A stretch of DNA of 64,000 bases from Larkinella soli (GCF_003703975.1 NZ_QTJY01000009.1:124001-188000); one strand, 5' to 3'; counted from the first letter of the stretch, positions 40,868-49,836 are shown. A program made the numbers and translations. The notes: generated by a model not told the origin, from the sequence alone.

Positions 40868-43800
40868 ATGCGTTTCATCTGCTGGTGGGTTTTCCTGTTG
40901 ACGGTCAGGTCGGCGGTTGCCGGTCCCGGTCCGACCGAAGCGGGGCCGCCCCCCCGCCCGAACGACTTTTTTTTCCGGAATCTGACTACCCGCAACGGCC
41001 TGTCCTACAACCTGGTCAACTGCCTGTTTCAGGACCATGAAGGCTACATCTGGGTCGGCACCTTCAACGGCCTGAACCGCTTCGACGGCACCCGCTTCGT
41101 GGTGTTCAAATACGACCGGAACGACCCGCACTCGATTCCGCACAACAACATCCTGGACATCTGTGAAGACCGCAACGGCGACCTCTGGATCGCCACGCCC
41201 AACGGAGTCAGCCGGTATGCCAAGTCGGAAAACCGGTTTTTCAATTACCTGCTCGAAGCCAACACCACCGACCCCTTCCGGCACAACGAAGCCGCCAACA
41301 TTCTCTGCGACCGCCGGGGAACGGTCTGGGTGACGTCGCAGAGCGGTCTCTATGCCTTCGACCCGGCCCGCAACGCCTTCCGCGCCTACCGCCACAACCC
41401 GTCCGACCCCCGCACCATCAGCTCGACCTCCATCAATCGGAACAGCCTGGCCGAAGACCCGACCCGGCCCTGGCTCTGGATCGCGACCACCGCCGGCATC
41501 AACTGCTTCGACACGGAAAAACAGGTTTTTTACCATTACCGGAACAACCCCGACCAGTTGCCGGTATTCAACCGGCATTACACCGTTCCGCTGGCGTTCG
41601 ACCGCAAGGGCCGTCTCGTTTATGGGGAATATGAGGACGGAAATCCCGAAAAAGGACGGCTAATGCGGTATTCGCCCCAAAACCGCACCCTCACCGCCAG
41701 CGAAGAGGTGGTCCGGCACAATTTCCGAAACTACGGCGCTCTGCTCAGTACCATTGCCGCCGATGCGGATAACAACCTGTGGGTCAGTACGTGGCAGAAC
41801 ATGGTTTACCTGCAGGAAGGAAACACCGGCCGCTGGCGGCCCCTGCGGCACGACGACCGGGACCCGGCCTCGATCAATTCCGACTTTTTCTGGGACCTGC
41901 TTCAGGCACGGGACGGCACCGTGTATGTCGGCGGCATGTACGGGCTGGGGGTCTATAACCCGGCCGGCACGTTTTTCAGCGTCTACAAACCCGCCGGGCT
42001 GTTCCCCGAACTGGAGCAGCGGTCGAATTTTACCTCGATGCTTCAGGACCGGAACGGCACCCTCTGGATCAGCGACGACGGGGAGGGGCTGTTCGGCTAC
42101 GATCTGAAAACCGGGCAGTACAGCCACTACAAGGCAGGCGCGACCCCCCAGGAGAAGGCGGCTTTCAACGGCATCAACCGCATGGCCTACATCGACGGGG
42201 AAATCTGGATGGCAACGACGCAGGGCCTGCACATCTTCAACCCCGAAACGCGGAAATTCCGGCGGTTTCCGATCCCGGCCCCGAACGAGGCCGTCAACCG
42301 GTCGTCGATCAACTGGTGTTACCAGGACCGGCGTAAGAAACTCTGGTTCAGCGTTTCGGCCGAATATCTCATGCAGTATGACCCGGAAACGAAAACCTGC
42401 CGGCGGTATAATCCGGACAGCGTCTTCATCGGCCCGACCTATGCCACCAATGCCCGCACCATGGGGGAGGATGCCCACGGCAATCTCTGGTTCGGCACAT
42501 ATTCGGGGCGGCTGTACCGCTACGACCCGCGGCAGGACCGCATCACCTCCCACATCCCGGACCCGGCCCAGCGGCCCCGGGTGCTGCAGCAGCCCGTCAA
42601 CGATCTGTACGTCGATCCGAAGGGCATGGTCTGGCTGGCGACGGAAGGCGGGGGGCTGGTCAAATACGATCCGGCCCGCAACCGCTTCAAGTCCTGGATG
42701 GAAACCGACGGGCTGCTGATGGACGTCTGCCGCAGCCTCGTAGCCGACGCACAGGGCAACATCTGGGTCGGCACCTACGAAGGATTTACCGTTTTCAACC
42801 CGGTCAACGAGAAGATCGAAAATCCGAAGATCGACTATGGACAGCTGGAGAACAATTTTTATTCGCGCGGGAAATGCCTGCTGCAGAACGGGCACCTGGC
42901 CTACGTGAGCGGCAACCGGTTCATCATCATCGACCCCACCCGCGTCGGCCATCGGACTCAGAAACTCCAGCCCATCATCAGCGGTATTTCGGTGTTCGAG
43001 AAAGCCCGTCCGCTGTACGAGAGCATCCGGCGGATCGCTCTTTCGTACCGGGAGAACTTCTTCACCCTTGATTTTTCGACGCTGAAGGTGCCGCAGGAAA
43101 CGGCCGTAGAGTATTCTTACCGGCTCGTCGGCTACGATCCGGGCTGGGTGCTCAGCAACGGGCGGACGTTTGCCGCCTATACCGGCGTCAGCGGGGGGCA
43201 ATATCGCTTCGAGGTACGGGCGCGGTATAAGGACGGCGACTGGAGCCGGGCCGCCATGCTGCCGATTTACATTCAGCCGCCGTTCTGGGAGGCCTGGTGG
43301 TTCCAGCTGTCGGCGGTGCTGTTCGCGCTGGGGCTGATCGTCTATGCGGCCAAAAGCCGGGAACGGCGGCTGCTGGAAGAGCAGCAGGAAAAAAGTGAGA
43401 TCCGGGAGCGTATCGCCACCTCGGAGATGCAGGCCCTGCGGGCCCAGATGAACCCGCATTTTCTGTATAACTCCCTGAACGCCATCCGGCTGTTCGTGCT
43501 TCAGAACGACGTCGACAATGCTGAGCGGTTTCTGGTGAAGTTCTCCCGGCTGATGCGCCTGATCCTGAACAACTCCCGGCAGGAGTGGGTCAGCCTGAGC
43601 AACGAACTGGAACTGCTCCAGCTGTACCTCGAACTGGAGCAGCTCCGCTTCGACCACAAATTCGATTTCCGGCTCTGCACCGACCCGGCGCTCGACCGGG
43701 AGAAAACCGTCATTCCGTCGATGATTCTCCAGCCCTTCATCGAAAACGCCATTCTGCACGGTCTGGCGCACCGCACCGGCCGGGGTCGCATCGAGGTCGG

Positions 43801-44056
43801 CATCCGGCCCGACGGCGATCAGCTGGAATGCACCGTCGAGGACGACGGCGTCGGGCGCCGGAGAGCCGCCGAACTCCGGAGCCGCAGCCTGCCGTCGCAC
43901 CGGAGCGTCGGGGTGCAGGTGACCGAAGAACGGCTTCAGCTCATCAGCCGGCGCCAGGGTCGCCCCGCCGGGGTCGAAATCACCGACAAGGTCGGACCCG
44001 ACGGTGAACCGGCCGGCACGAAGGTTGTCATCCGGCTGCCGCTTATGGTGCAATAA
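40868..44056 (+). CDS. Two-component propeller sensor with LytS kinase
   Basis: 1062 residues from the ATG at 40868, which directly opens a signal peptide (RFICWWVFLLTVRSAVAG). The periplasmic part is two stacked two-component-regulator propellers (about 35-720, with repeats such as YIWVGTFNGLNRFDG, DLWIATPNGVSRY and NIWVGTYEGFTVF). A Y_Y_Y domain precedes a single membrane helix (808-828). The cytoplasmic LytS domain has His864 in AQMNPHFLYNSLNAI, then a HATPase domain (PFIENAILHG). Unlike the long hybrid sensors of Bacteroides it has no receiver or HTH, so it needs a separate regulator. The divergent LytTR protein at 38676 is the obvious candidate. Such sensors usually detect glycan fragments. 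Confidence 0.92.
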   Translation: MRFICWWVFLLTVRSAVAGPGPTEAGPPPRPNDFFFRNLTTRNGLSYNLVNCLFQDHEGYIWVGTFNGLNRFDGTRFVVFKYDRNDPHSIPHNNILDICEDRNGDLWIATPNGVSRYAKSENRFFNYLLEANTTDPFRHNEAANILCDRRGTVWVTSQSGLYAFDPARNAFRAYRHNPSDPRTISSTSINRNSLAEDPTRPWLWIATTAGINCFDTEKQVFYHYRNNPDQLPVFNRHYTVPLAFDRKGRLVYGEYEDGNPEKGRLMRYSPQNRTLTASEEVVRHNFRNYGALLSTIAADADNNLWVSTWQNMVYLQEGNTGRWRPLRHDDRDPASINSDFFWDLLQARDGTVYVGGMYGLGVYNPAGTFFSVYKPAGLFPELEQRSNFTSMLQDRNGTLWISDDGEGLFGYDLKTGQYSHYKAGATPQEKAAFNGINRMAYIDGEIWMATTQGLHIFNPETRKFRRFPIPAPNEAVNRSSINWCYQDRRKKLWFSVSAEYLMQYDPETKTCRRYNPDSVFIGPTYATNARTMGEDAHGNLWFGTYSGRLYRYDPRQDRITSHIPDPAQRPRVLQQPVNDLYVDPKGMVWLATEGGGLVKYDPARNRFKSWMETDGLLMDVCRSLVADAQGNIWVGTYEGFTVFNPVNEKIENPKIDYGQLENNFYSRGKCLLQNGHLAYVSGNRFIIIDPTRVGHRTQKLQPIISGISVFEKARPLYESIRRIALSYRENFFTLDFSTLKVPQETAVEYSYRLVGYDPGWVLSNGRTFAAYTGVSGGQYRFEVRARYKDGDWSRAAMLPIYIQPPFWEAWWFQLSAVLFALGLIVYAAKSRERRLLEEQQEKSEIRERIATSEMQALRAQMNPHFLYNSLNAIRLFVLQNDVDNAERFLVKFSRLMRLILNNSRQEWVSLSNELELLQLYLELEQLRFDHKFDFRLCTDPALDREKTVIPSMILQPFIENAILHGLAHRTGRGRIEVGIRPDGDQLECTVEDDGVGRRRAAELRSRSLPSHRSVGVQVTEERLQLISRRQGRPAGVEITDKVGPDGEPAGTKVVIRLPLMVQ

Positions 44057-44059
44057 AAA

Positions 44060-44082
44060 GACCTCCCCGCTGCGGGGAGGTC
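44060..44082 (-). terminator. Intrinsic terminator, minus strand
   Basis: A perfect stem GACCTCCCCG/CGGGGAGGTC with a 3-base loop lies between convergent genes. On the minus strand it is followed by TTTTTATT, so it terminates the lipoprotein gene at 44110. On the plus strand no T-tract follows, though it may still slow transcription of the kinase gene. Confidence 0.85.
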
Positions 44083-44109
44083 TGTAATGGCCGGACCGGA
44101 AACGATCGG

Positions 44110-44997
44110 TTACAGGCCCATAGACACGATGTAATCGAAGCTGAACGTGTCGACCAGCGTTTGTCCGGCCGTCTGCCGGGTTTCTTCCCGCTGAAGGATG
44201 TAACCGTCGGCGTTCAGGTTGTATTTATAGCTCACCTTATCCGTCACCTGACCGCTCGGCACGTCGAGGAATTCGAGGTTGCGCGGCAGGTTCTTGTTTG
44301 CCTTGCCGTAAATGGGCAGGTGTTCGTCGATCTTGTCGTACAGCGGCATCCAGGCCAGGTTCATACGGTTGTAGTCCGGAATCAGCGGCTGGTTGAAGCC
44401 GACGTACGTGTAAGTCGTAACCGTTTTCTTTCCGCTGTTATACATCTCCACTTTGGACCGGTCGCCGTTGCCGTTGTAAGTGAACAGGAAGTAGTGGTTC
44501 CCGTTGTCCAGGTTGGTGATCTTCTCCAGGCGGTTATCGGCGTTGTACTGGTAGGCGAAGCGGGTGGTGACGGCCGTCTGCTGGCCGTTGGCAAAGCCGT
44601 ACTTGGTGATGAACGATTCTTTGGCGCGGCCTTTCCCGTCGAACAGGATGAGCGTTTTTCCGGACATCTTGCCCCCGTTCATGTCCAGGATGGTCATGCC
44701 GGAGCCGTTGGAAGCGCGGCTGTATTCGCGGAACAGCGTGGGGTCGATGGTCGACTGTTTTTTGACCAGGTCGCCCGTATTGTCGTAGGTGAGCTGCCAG
44801 TGGCCGTATTTGACCAGCGTATACTTCTTGAAGACCGATACCGGGCCGTCGTTAGGTGTATTGCCGGTGGGGCGGGGAACGGTTTCACCGGCTTCCGGGC
44901 GACCGGGGGCGATGGCGTTTTCACGGTCGCAGGAGGTCAGACTCAGAGAGAAAACAAGGGCCAGAGCGGCCAGAGCGTGTTTGGCAAAGGCATTCAT
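44110..44997 (-). CDS. YD-repeat-like lipoprotein (DUF4595-type)
   Basis: 295 residues. A lipobox in LSLTSC (Cys23) marks a lipoprotein. The body has repeated short beta-hairpins with RHS/YD-like phrases: HWQLTYDNTGDLVKKQ, FAYQYNADNRLEKITNL, FLFTYNGNGDRSKVEMYN and SYKYNLNADGYILQRE. This fits the DUF4595-type exported Bacteroidota proteins, of unknown role and presumably on the outer membrane surface. It is a paralogue of the next gene (45052), with a gap of 54 bases, and both may share one promoter upstream of 45981. Both end in a motif with Tyr followed by few residues. Confidence 0.85.
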   Translation of the reverse strand: MNAFAKHALAALALVFSLSLTSCDRENAIAPGRPEAGETVPRPTGNTPNDGPVSVFKKYTLVKYGHWQLTYDNTGDLVKKQSTIDPTLFREYSRASNGSGMTILDMNGGKMSGKTLILFDGKGRAKESFITKYGFANGQQTAVTTRFAYQYNADNRLEKITNLDNGNHYFLFTYNGNGDRSKVEMYNSGKKTVTTYTYVGFNQPLIPDYNRMNLAWMPLYDKIDEHLPIYGKANKNLPRNLEFLDVPSGQVTDKVSYKYNLNADGYILQREETRQTAGQTLVDTFSFDYIVSMGL

Positions 44998-45051
44998 CGT
45001 TTTTGTTGTGTTGGTGTGAAAGAGGATATTAAAAGAAGGAACTGCGAATTG

Positions 45052-45981
45052 TTATTGGACCGGGGCTACCTCAGTGGCGATGTAGTTATAGGTATGTTTC
45101 CACTCGGAGCCGTTGATGCTTCTGGTTTTGCGCTCGGTGGCGTAGTTGTCCGCGTTGAGAACATACCCAAACGACCAGTCGGCATTCGGCGCCTGACCCG
45201 GCGTAGCGATCTGAATGTACCGTTTGGGCAGGTGCTTCCGGAATTTACCGAAGATAGGCAGGTATTCGTCGACGCTCTGCACATTCCACGGGTTCAGCGG
45301 GCCGTAGTCGGGCAGCAGGCCCTGGGCGGTGTTCAGGTCGGCGGCATACGAACCGGGTTTATCGTAGTAGTGCTGCTGTTCGAAGGCCGGTTCGCCCTGA
45401 CCGTTGTAGCCGAATTCCTTCACCAGATCGCCGTTGCCGTTGTAGATCAGCGTATCGCGGTCCTTCGAGTTATTCTCTCTCCCGATCCGGACCAGCTGGC
45501 CGTTTCCGTTGTACTGGAAAAGGTAGGCAACGCCCGGTCCTGGTTTCAGGACTTCGTTCTGATCGAAATAATTGATGTGGAATTTCCAGGCCCGGCCGCC
45601 GGCGGTGAGGAAGTAGGTCGTAAGGCTGTGCTTTTTGAGGGGCTGGTTCGGCAGCGCCATGGATTCCAGCACCTGAATCGTGTTGGGGCCGTACGAATAC
45701 TCCTTCGTCATTCCGGCATTGCTCACTTTCACCAGCTGGTTGCTCCGGGTGTAGAGCAGTTTGGTTTCGAGCGTGGAGCCGTTGGGCATCAGGTAGTCGA
45801 TCTTGACGAGCCGGTACTGGGTACGTCCGCCGGCGGCGCCACCTCCTCCGGAAAGTCCGGCTGCATCGGTCGGTTGTGCCTGAGGATGAGTAGGTTGGAC
45901 GAGGTTGTCTTTCTGACAGGCCGTCAGGCCGGCGGTGAGGAGGGCAGCAGCTACTGCCAGCGCTTTGATGGAAGCGTTCAT
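45052..45981 (-). CDS. YD-repeat-like lipoprotein, paralogue
   Basis: 309 residues with a lipobox (AGLTAC, Cys22) and a Gly-rich linker (about 45-55). The same hairpin repeats as its neighbour follow: FQYNGNGQLVRIGREN, LIYNGNGDLVKEFGYN and FGYVLNADNYATERK. The shared phrase 'VDEYLPIFGKFRKHLPKRYI' here matches 'IDEHLPIYGKANKNLPRNLE' in the 44110 protein, showing recent duplication and divergence. A perfect TACCTTTG -7 box lies about 46 bases upstream of the start. Function unknown. Confidence 0.85.
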   Translation of the reverse strand: MNASIKALAVAAALLTAGLTACQKDNLVQPTHPQAQPTDAAGLSGGGGAAGGRTQYRLVKIDYLMPNGSTLETKLLYTRSNQLVKVSNAGMTKEYSYGPNTIQVLESMALPNQPLKKHSLTTYFLTAGGRAWKFHINYFDQNEVLKPGPGVAYLFQYNGNGQLVRIGRENNSKDRDTLIYNGNGDLVKEFGYNGQGEPAFEQQHYYDKPGSYAADLNTAQGLLPDYGPLNPWNVQSVDEYLPIFGKFRKHLPKRYIQIATPGQAPNADWSFGYVLNADNYATERKTRSINGSEWKHTYNYIATEVAPVQ

Positions 45982-46026
45982 AGTTTACTGTGTTGTTTTG
46001 GTGTGGTGTTATTGGAATGAACGATG

Positions 46027-46034
46027 CAAAGGTA
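46027..46034 (-). promoter_or_regulatory. -7 box of lipoprotein pair
   Basis: The minus strand reads TACCTTTG, a perfect TAnnTTTG, 46 bases upstream of the start at 45981. No -33 element at the right spacing was found. Confidence 0.5.
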
Positions 46035-46131
46035 TCGGCGTCGGGGCGGAAGGGGCCAGCCGGAATCAATAACTGGCGGCTCCGGAGTAACGGACGACCG
46101 TCGAAACCGGATAACTGGAGCCGAAAGGGGG

Positions 46132-46626
46132 TCAGTAGGGGAAAGCCTGCACGAACCGGTCGAGGGCGGCCTTGTCGCCCCCTTTGCTGTCGGCCGAAAA
46201 GCAGTAGAAACCCCGGTTCCAGGCGTAGAAAGCGATGGTTTTCCCGATCAGACGGATATACCCCAGCTCATGGCCGACCCGCGACTGCTGCGGCTGGCTC
46301 AGCTTTTCCTTCTGCACCTCGGTCCGGATCGTTCGGCGGATTTCATCCACTTCCTCCCGGTTTTCGGCCAGACTGAACAGCATGAATATCTCCTGTTCCC
46401 CCGCCTTGTAGAGCGCTTCCCCGTCGAGGCCCGGCTGGGGCTCTTTGAAGCTGACGCGCACGAAATCAGCGACTTTGGTGGGCAGGAGGTCGGTAAAGCG
46501 GGTGCCTTTGGGCTGGGGCTTTTTCTGGTCGAGGTAGGCGGGGCGGTCGGGCACCTGGGCGGTGGCGGCAGGGCCGGCGAAACTCAGAGCCGCCAGCCCC
46601 ACGATCAGACATCGGAAGATCTGCAT
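46132..46626 (-). CDS. Exported protein of unknown function
   Basis: 164 residues from the ATG at 46626. An earlier in-frame start at 46641 falls inside the -7 box at 46639-46646 and so cannot be in the message. A signal peptide (about 1-23, FAGPAATAQ) is cleaved to give a mature protein of about 140 residues. It contains FTDLLPTKVADFVRVSFKEPQPG and LYKAGEQEIFMLFSLAENREEVDEIRRTI, followed by FYAWNRGFYCFSAD. The pattern suggests an alpha/beta fold like other small periplasmic Bacteroidota proteins, but I do not recognise a family. A single cysteine is present in the mature part. Confidence 0.75.
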   Translation of the reverse strand: MQIFRCLIVGLAALSFAGPAATAQVPDRPAYLDQKKPQPKGTRFTDLLPTKVADFVRVSFKEPQPGLDGEALYKAGEQEIFMLFSLAENREEVDEIRRTIRTEVQKEKLSQPQQSRVGHELGYIRLIGKTIAFYAWNRGFYCFSADSKGGDKAALDRFVQAFPY

Positions 46627-46638
46627 GGTCTTTTCCGA

Positions 46639-46646
46639 CAAAGGTA
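46639..46646 (-). promoter_or_regulatory. -7 box fixing the start at 46626
   Basis: The minus strand reads TACCTTTG. Transcription would begin near 46632, giving a leader of about six bases before the ATG at 46626. Confidence 0.55.
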
Positions 46647-46768
46647 GGCCGGACGGCGGGAGGGTTCCAGCGCGGATCGATAACCGGCCCGATTGAGTCG
46701 ATAACGGGTCGGCGGGAACCCTTATTGGTAAAGTTTTCCTAAAAATTTAAAGAGGGCGGGCAACCGTT

Positions 46769-46946
46769 TACTCACAATTCCTGTCTTTCCCTCTGATCGT
46801 GTCCGGTTTCCCGATAGGAAAGCGTGGCTGAACGGTCATCCCTGGTTTTGATTCCGGTTACTCAACCGATAGATCCTATTGTGAGTACAATTCCTTTGCA
46901 TGTAAGTAGCCGGAACGGCCACCGCTTTTAGCAGTGGCCGTTTTTT
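46769..46946 (+). ncRNA. Candidate structured small RNA
   Basis: The 322 bases between the genes at 46626 and 46949 hold no ORF but show strong structure. TACTCACAAT (46769-46778) is the perfect complement of ATTGTGAGTA (46878-46887), forming a 10-bp closing stem. Inside are hairpins TTTCC/GGAAA (46807-46821) and CGGTT/AACCG (46855-46868). A terminator with a plus-strand T-tract ends at 46946. Both flanking genes are on the minus strand, so the terminator implies an independent plus-strand transcript of about 180 bases. Size and layout recall 6S RNA, but no consensus could be checked. An operator for the 46626 gene is the alternative, because ATTGT-GAGT-ACAAT (46878-46891) is itself an inverted repeat. 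Confidence 0.45.
46914..46946 (+). terminator. Intrinsic terminator, plus strand
   Basis: The stem AACGGCCAC/GTGGCCGTT (46914-46922 with 46934-46942) extends by two inner pairs and is followed by TTTTTT on the plus strand only. No plus-strand protein gene precedes it. It is the main evidence for the RNA candidate at 46769. Confidence 0.75.
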
Positions 46947-46948
46947 AT

Positions 46949-48475
46949 TCATCGCTGCCATTCCCCATCCACCAGCCGCCAGATATTCAGCGGGTTGGCC
47001 GTCTTCAGTTCGTCGGGGAGCAGTTCTTCGGGGAAGCCCTGGTAGCAGACCGGGCGCGCAAACCGCCGGATGGCGTTCGTGCCGACGGAGGTGGTCCGTA
47101 CGTCGGTCGTGGCCGGATACGGGCCGCCGTGGTTCATGGCGTGACTGACCTCCACGCCCGTCGGGAAACCGTTGATGACCAGCCGCCCCACCTTCTGCGC
47201 CAGCACTTCGAGCAGGTCGGCATATTCCAGAAGCTCCTCGGGCGTGCCGTGCACGGTGGCCGTCAGGTGGCCTTCCAGATTTCTGGCGACCGACATCATT
47301 TCCTCCTTCGTATCGGCCACCACCATCAGGCTGCTCGGCCCGAACACTTCTTCCGCCAGTTCGGGGTGTTCCAGAAACGCGTCGGCCGTGGTCGACAGCA
47401 GGGTGGGATGCCCATGCGCGTAATCGGTGACGGTCGTGTCGGTTTTACTGGCAATATGAACGCGCGAGATCGCACTGAGCTTTTCGACCCCGTTGGAATA
47501 AGCCTGAAAAATGCCCTGCGTCAGCATGGGAGCCGGTTTAGTCTGGGTCATGGCCAGCCGTGCCTGGCTCAGAAAGGCGTCTCCGCCGTCCGACTGTTTG
47601 ACGATGGCCAGCCCCGGGTTGGTGCAGAATTGCCCGACGCCCAGCGTGACGGAGTCGACGTAGGCCTGGGCCAGACTCAGCCCTTTGTCCTTCAGGATGG
47701 CGGGCAGGAAGAAGACCGGGTTGGTGCTGCCCATCTCGGCATAAACCGGAATCGGTTCGGGACGGCGCACGGCCGCGTCGTAGATGGCCTTGCCGCCCCG
47801 GAACGAGCCGGTAAAGCCGATGGCTTTGATCAGCGGGTGCTGCACGATCGCCATGCCGACCTCCGTGCCGGTGCCATGCACCATCTGAAACACGCCTTCC
47901 GGTAAGCCGCAGGCTTCGACCGCCCGCCGGATGGCCTGCCCGACCAGCTCCGAGGTGCCGGGGTGGGCCGGATGGGCCTTCACCACCACCGGACAGCCGG
48001 CCGCCAGCGCGGAGGCCGTGTCGCCCCCGGCCACCGAAAACGCCAGCGGGAAGTTGCTGGCCCCGAAAATACCGACCGGGCCGAGCGGAATCAGCATCTG
48101 GCGGAGGTCGGGGCGGGGGAGGGGCTGGCGGTCGGGCAGGGCCGGATCGATGCGGGCATCCACCCAGGAGCCGGCCCGGACATATTGGGCAAACAGCCGT
48201 AGCTGGCCCACGGTGCGGCCGCGTTCGCCGGTCAGGCGGGCCAGAGGCAGGGCGGTTTCCAGGTGGGCGCGTTCGAGCAGCTCCGGCCCCAGGGCCATGA
48301 TCTCATCGGCGATGCGTTCCAGAAACCGGGCTTTGGCTTCGCCGGAAAGTTTTCTGTAGACCGGAAAAGCGTCGGCGGCCCGCCCGCAGGCCTGATCGAC
48401 TTCCTGCGCGGTGGTTTCTTCAAAAGTGCCGGACAGCGGTTCGCCGGTGGTTGCATTGATTGCTTGGAAGCTCAT
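46949..48475 (-). CDS. Alpha-ketoglutarate semialdehyde dehydrogenase
   Basis: 508 residues, an NADP-type aldehyde dehydrogenase of the 2,5-dioxovalerate branch. Visible catalytic residues are Asn141 (FGASNFP), Lys166 (VVVKAHPAHPGTSELV, a stretch typical of this branch), Glu247 (YAEMGSTNPVF) and nucleophile Cys284 (GVGQFCTNPG). It converts alpha-ketoglutarate semialdehyde to alpha-ketoglutarate, the last step of oxidative (Weimberg-type) pentose, glucarate or hydroxyproline breakdown. It lies 10 bases after the FAH-family dehydratase-like gene, so the two form an operon that makes sense as consecutive steps. It is cytoplasmic. Confidence 0.88.
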   Translation of the reverse strand: MSFQAINATTGEPLSGTFEETTAQEVDQACGRAADAFPVYRKLSGEAKARFLERIADEIMALGPELLERAHLETALPLARLTGERGRTVGQLRLFAQYVRAGSWVDARIDPALPDRQPLPRPDLRQMLIPLGPVGIFGASNFPLAFSVAGGDTASALAAGCPVVVKAHPAHPGTSELVGQAIRRAVEACGLPEGVFQMVHGTGTEVGMAIVQHPLIKAIGFTGSFRGGKAIYDAAVRRPEPIPVYAEMGSTNPVFFLPAILKDKGLSLAQAYVDSVTLGVGQFCTNPGLAIVKQSDGGDAFLSQARLAMTQTKPAPMLTQGIFQAYSNGVEKLSAISRVHIASKTDTTVTDYAHGHPTLLSTTADAFLEHPELAEEVFGPSSLMVVADTKEEMMSVARNLEGHLTATVHGTPEELLEYADLLEVLAQKVGRLVINGFPTGVEVSHAMNHGGPYPATTDVRTTSVGTNAIRRFARPVCYQGFPEELLPDELKTANPLNIWRLVDGEWQR

Positions 48476-48485
48476 TCGGAGAGAC

Positions 48486-49340
48486 TTAAATTTCTACTCG
48501 ATTGTGTAAGGTACCGATATGGTCGATGGTAATCAGCACTTCGTCGCCGGCCGCCAGCGTGAAGCTGTCCGGCGGAACGATGCCGGTTCCGGTCATTAGG
48601 TAACAACCATGCGGAAAAGTAGTTTCCCGGAACAGGAATTCGACCAGTTCGTCGTGCCGGCGTTTCATGCGGTTGATGGCGATGCTTTCGTTGAAGACCG
48701 TCTGGCCTTCACGCCGGATTTCCAGCCGGATGATCGTGTCGGAGGAGATCGGTTTTTCGGGTACGTACAGGCAGGGGCCGATGGCCGCGCTGCCGTCGTA
48801 GGTTTTGGCCTGGGGCAGATACAGCGGGTTTTCGCCTTCGATGCTGCGGGAACTCATGTCGTTGCCGACCGTGTAACCGATGATCCTGCCGCCCGAGGTG
48901 ATGAACAGCGTCAGCTCCGGCTCCGGCACATTCCAGGTCGAGTCTTTCCGGATGCGGACGGCATCGCCCGGACCCACGGCCCGCGCGGCCGTCGACTTGA
49001 AGAACAGTTCGGGCCGTTCGGCATCATAGACGCGCTCATAAAAATCCCCTCCACCGGCGTCTTTCGCTTCCTCCATGCGGGCGTTGCGGCTGCGCAGATA
49101 GGTGACGCCCGAGGCCCAGATTTCCTGCTGGCCGATGGGCGGCAGCAGATCGGTTTCGGTCCAGGAGCGGTATTCGTCGGAAGCGGCCGAGGAGGGCACT
49201 TCGGTCTGAAGGAAGGCATACAGATCGTCCTGGTTGATCAGGTAATCCCAGTCGTCACTGGGGGCGCGGTGAAAACGGCCCGGCTGACCGTCCTGTTCGT
49301 GTTCGACAACGATGCCCCGGCGGGTGCGGTAGAGTTTCAT
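48486..49340 (-). CDS. FAH-family 2-keto-3-deoxy-pentonate dehydratase-like
   Basis: 284 residues. The C-terminal FAH fold (about 70-284) has metal ligands Glu140 and Glu142 ([10 protein letters not shown]), Asp161 ([11 protein letters not shown]) and Lys179 ([13 protein letters not shown]). The phrase [24 protein letters not shown] is characteristic of 2-keto-3-deoxy-D-arabinonate dehydratase, which yields alpha-ketoglutarate semialdehyde, the substrate of the next gene's product. This supports a two-step lower pathway. Upper steps (sugar dehydrogenase, lactonase, sugar-acid dehydratase) are not adjacent. It is divergent from arsR. Confidence 0.82.
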   Translation of the reverse strand: MKLYRTRRGIVVEHEQDGQPGRFHRAPSDDWDYLINQDDLYAFLQTEVPSSAASDEYRSWTETDLLPPIGQQEIWASGVTYLRSRNARMEEAKDAGGGDFYERVYDAERPELFFKSTAARAVGPGDAVRIRKDSTWNVPEPELTLFITSGGRIIGYTVGNDMSSRSIEGENPLYLPQAKTYDGSAAIGPCLYVPEKPISSDTIIRLEIRREGQTVFNESIAINRMKRRHDELVEFLFRETTFPHGCYLMTGTGIVPPDSFTLAAGDEVLITIDHIGTLHNRVEI

Positions 49341-49421
49341 GGACGATAAATAAGGATTGGAATAAAGAATTGAAAGAGTTTAACGAGGGCCAATTTTACG
49401 GAAGAATTTTAAAAAATTTTT

Positions 49422-49439
49422 CATCGTAATATTGCGATA
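49422..49439. promoter_or_regulatory. ArsR operator candidate O1
   Basis: CATCGTA-ATAT-TGCGATA, a 7-4-7 imperfect inverted repeat 45-62 bases upstream of arsR. The same pattern recurs at 49837-49854 before the cysteine-rich peptide gene, which supports it as the ArsR-binding site. Confidence 0.6.
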
Positions 49440-49483
49440 ATTGATTTTCCTACTAAATTGCACCCGATTTCAGTACGATTGGA

Positions 49484-49810
49484 ATGGGAGCAACGAAGAC
49501 CGAGGTATTTACGGCGGAGCAAAACCGACTGGCGGATCTGGCCAAAGCGCTGGCTCACCCGGCCCGAATCGCTATCCTCGAACACCTGATGAGGACCAAA
49601 AGCTGCATCTGCGGAGAGCTGGTGGATGAGTTACCGCTGTCGCAGGCTACGGTCTCCCAGCACCTGAAGGAACTGAGCCGGGTCGGCCTGATCAAGGGAA
49701 ACATCGACCCGCCCCGGGTGTGCTACTGCATCAACGAAACGGTCTGGACGGAAGCCAAAACCACGCTAGGCCTGTTTTTTGAAGCGTTTACCGGCAATGA
49801 CTGCTGTTGA
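49484..49810 (+). CDS. arsR: ArsR-family arsenic-responsive repressor
   Basis: 108 residues with a winged helix: [14 protein letters not shown], then [32 protein letters not shown]. Cys41 and Cys43 (SCICGEL) are at the ELCVCDL-like position that binds As(III) at the start of the recognition motif. Additional cysteines are Cys80, Cys82 and a terminal Cys107-Cys108 pair, so a third thiol ligand is available. As(III) binding should release it from DNA. It starts the small arsenic locus; matching operator candidates lie in front of it and in front of the next small gene. Confidence 0.9.
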   Translation: MGATKTEVFTAEQNRLADLAKALAHPARIAILEHLMRTKSCICGELVDELPLSQATVSQHLKELSRVGLIKGNIDPPRVCYCINETVWTEAKTTLGLFFEAFTGNDCC

Positions 49811-49836
49811 GGCCGGTCTCTTTTTTTACCCGTATT

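Noticed and set aside
41660-44053. 797-codon minus-strand open frame
   Set aside because: It lies opposite the propeller kinase, which has signal peptide, propeller repeats and kinase motifs.
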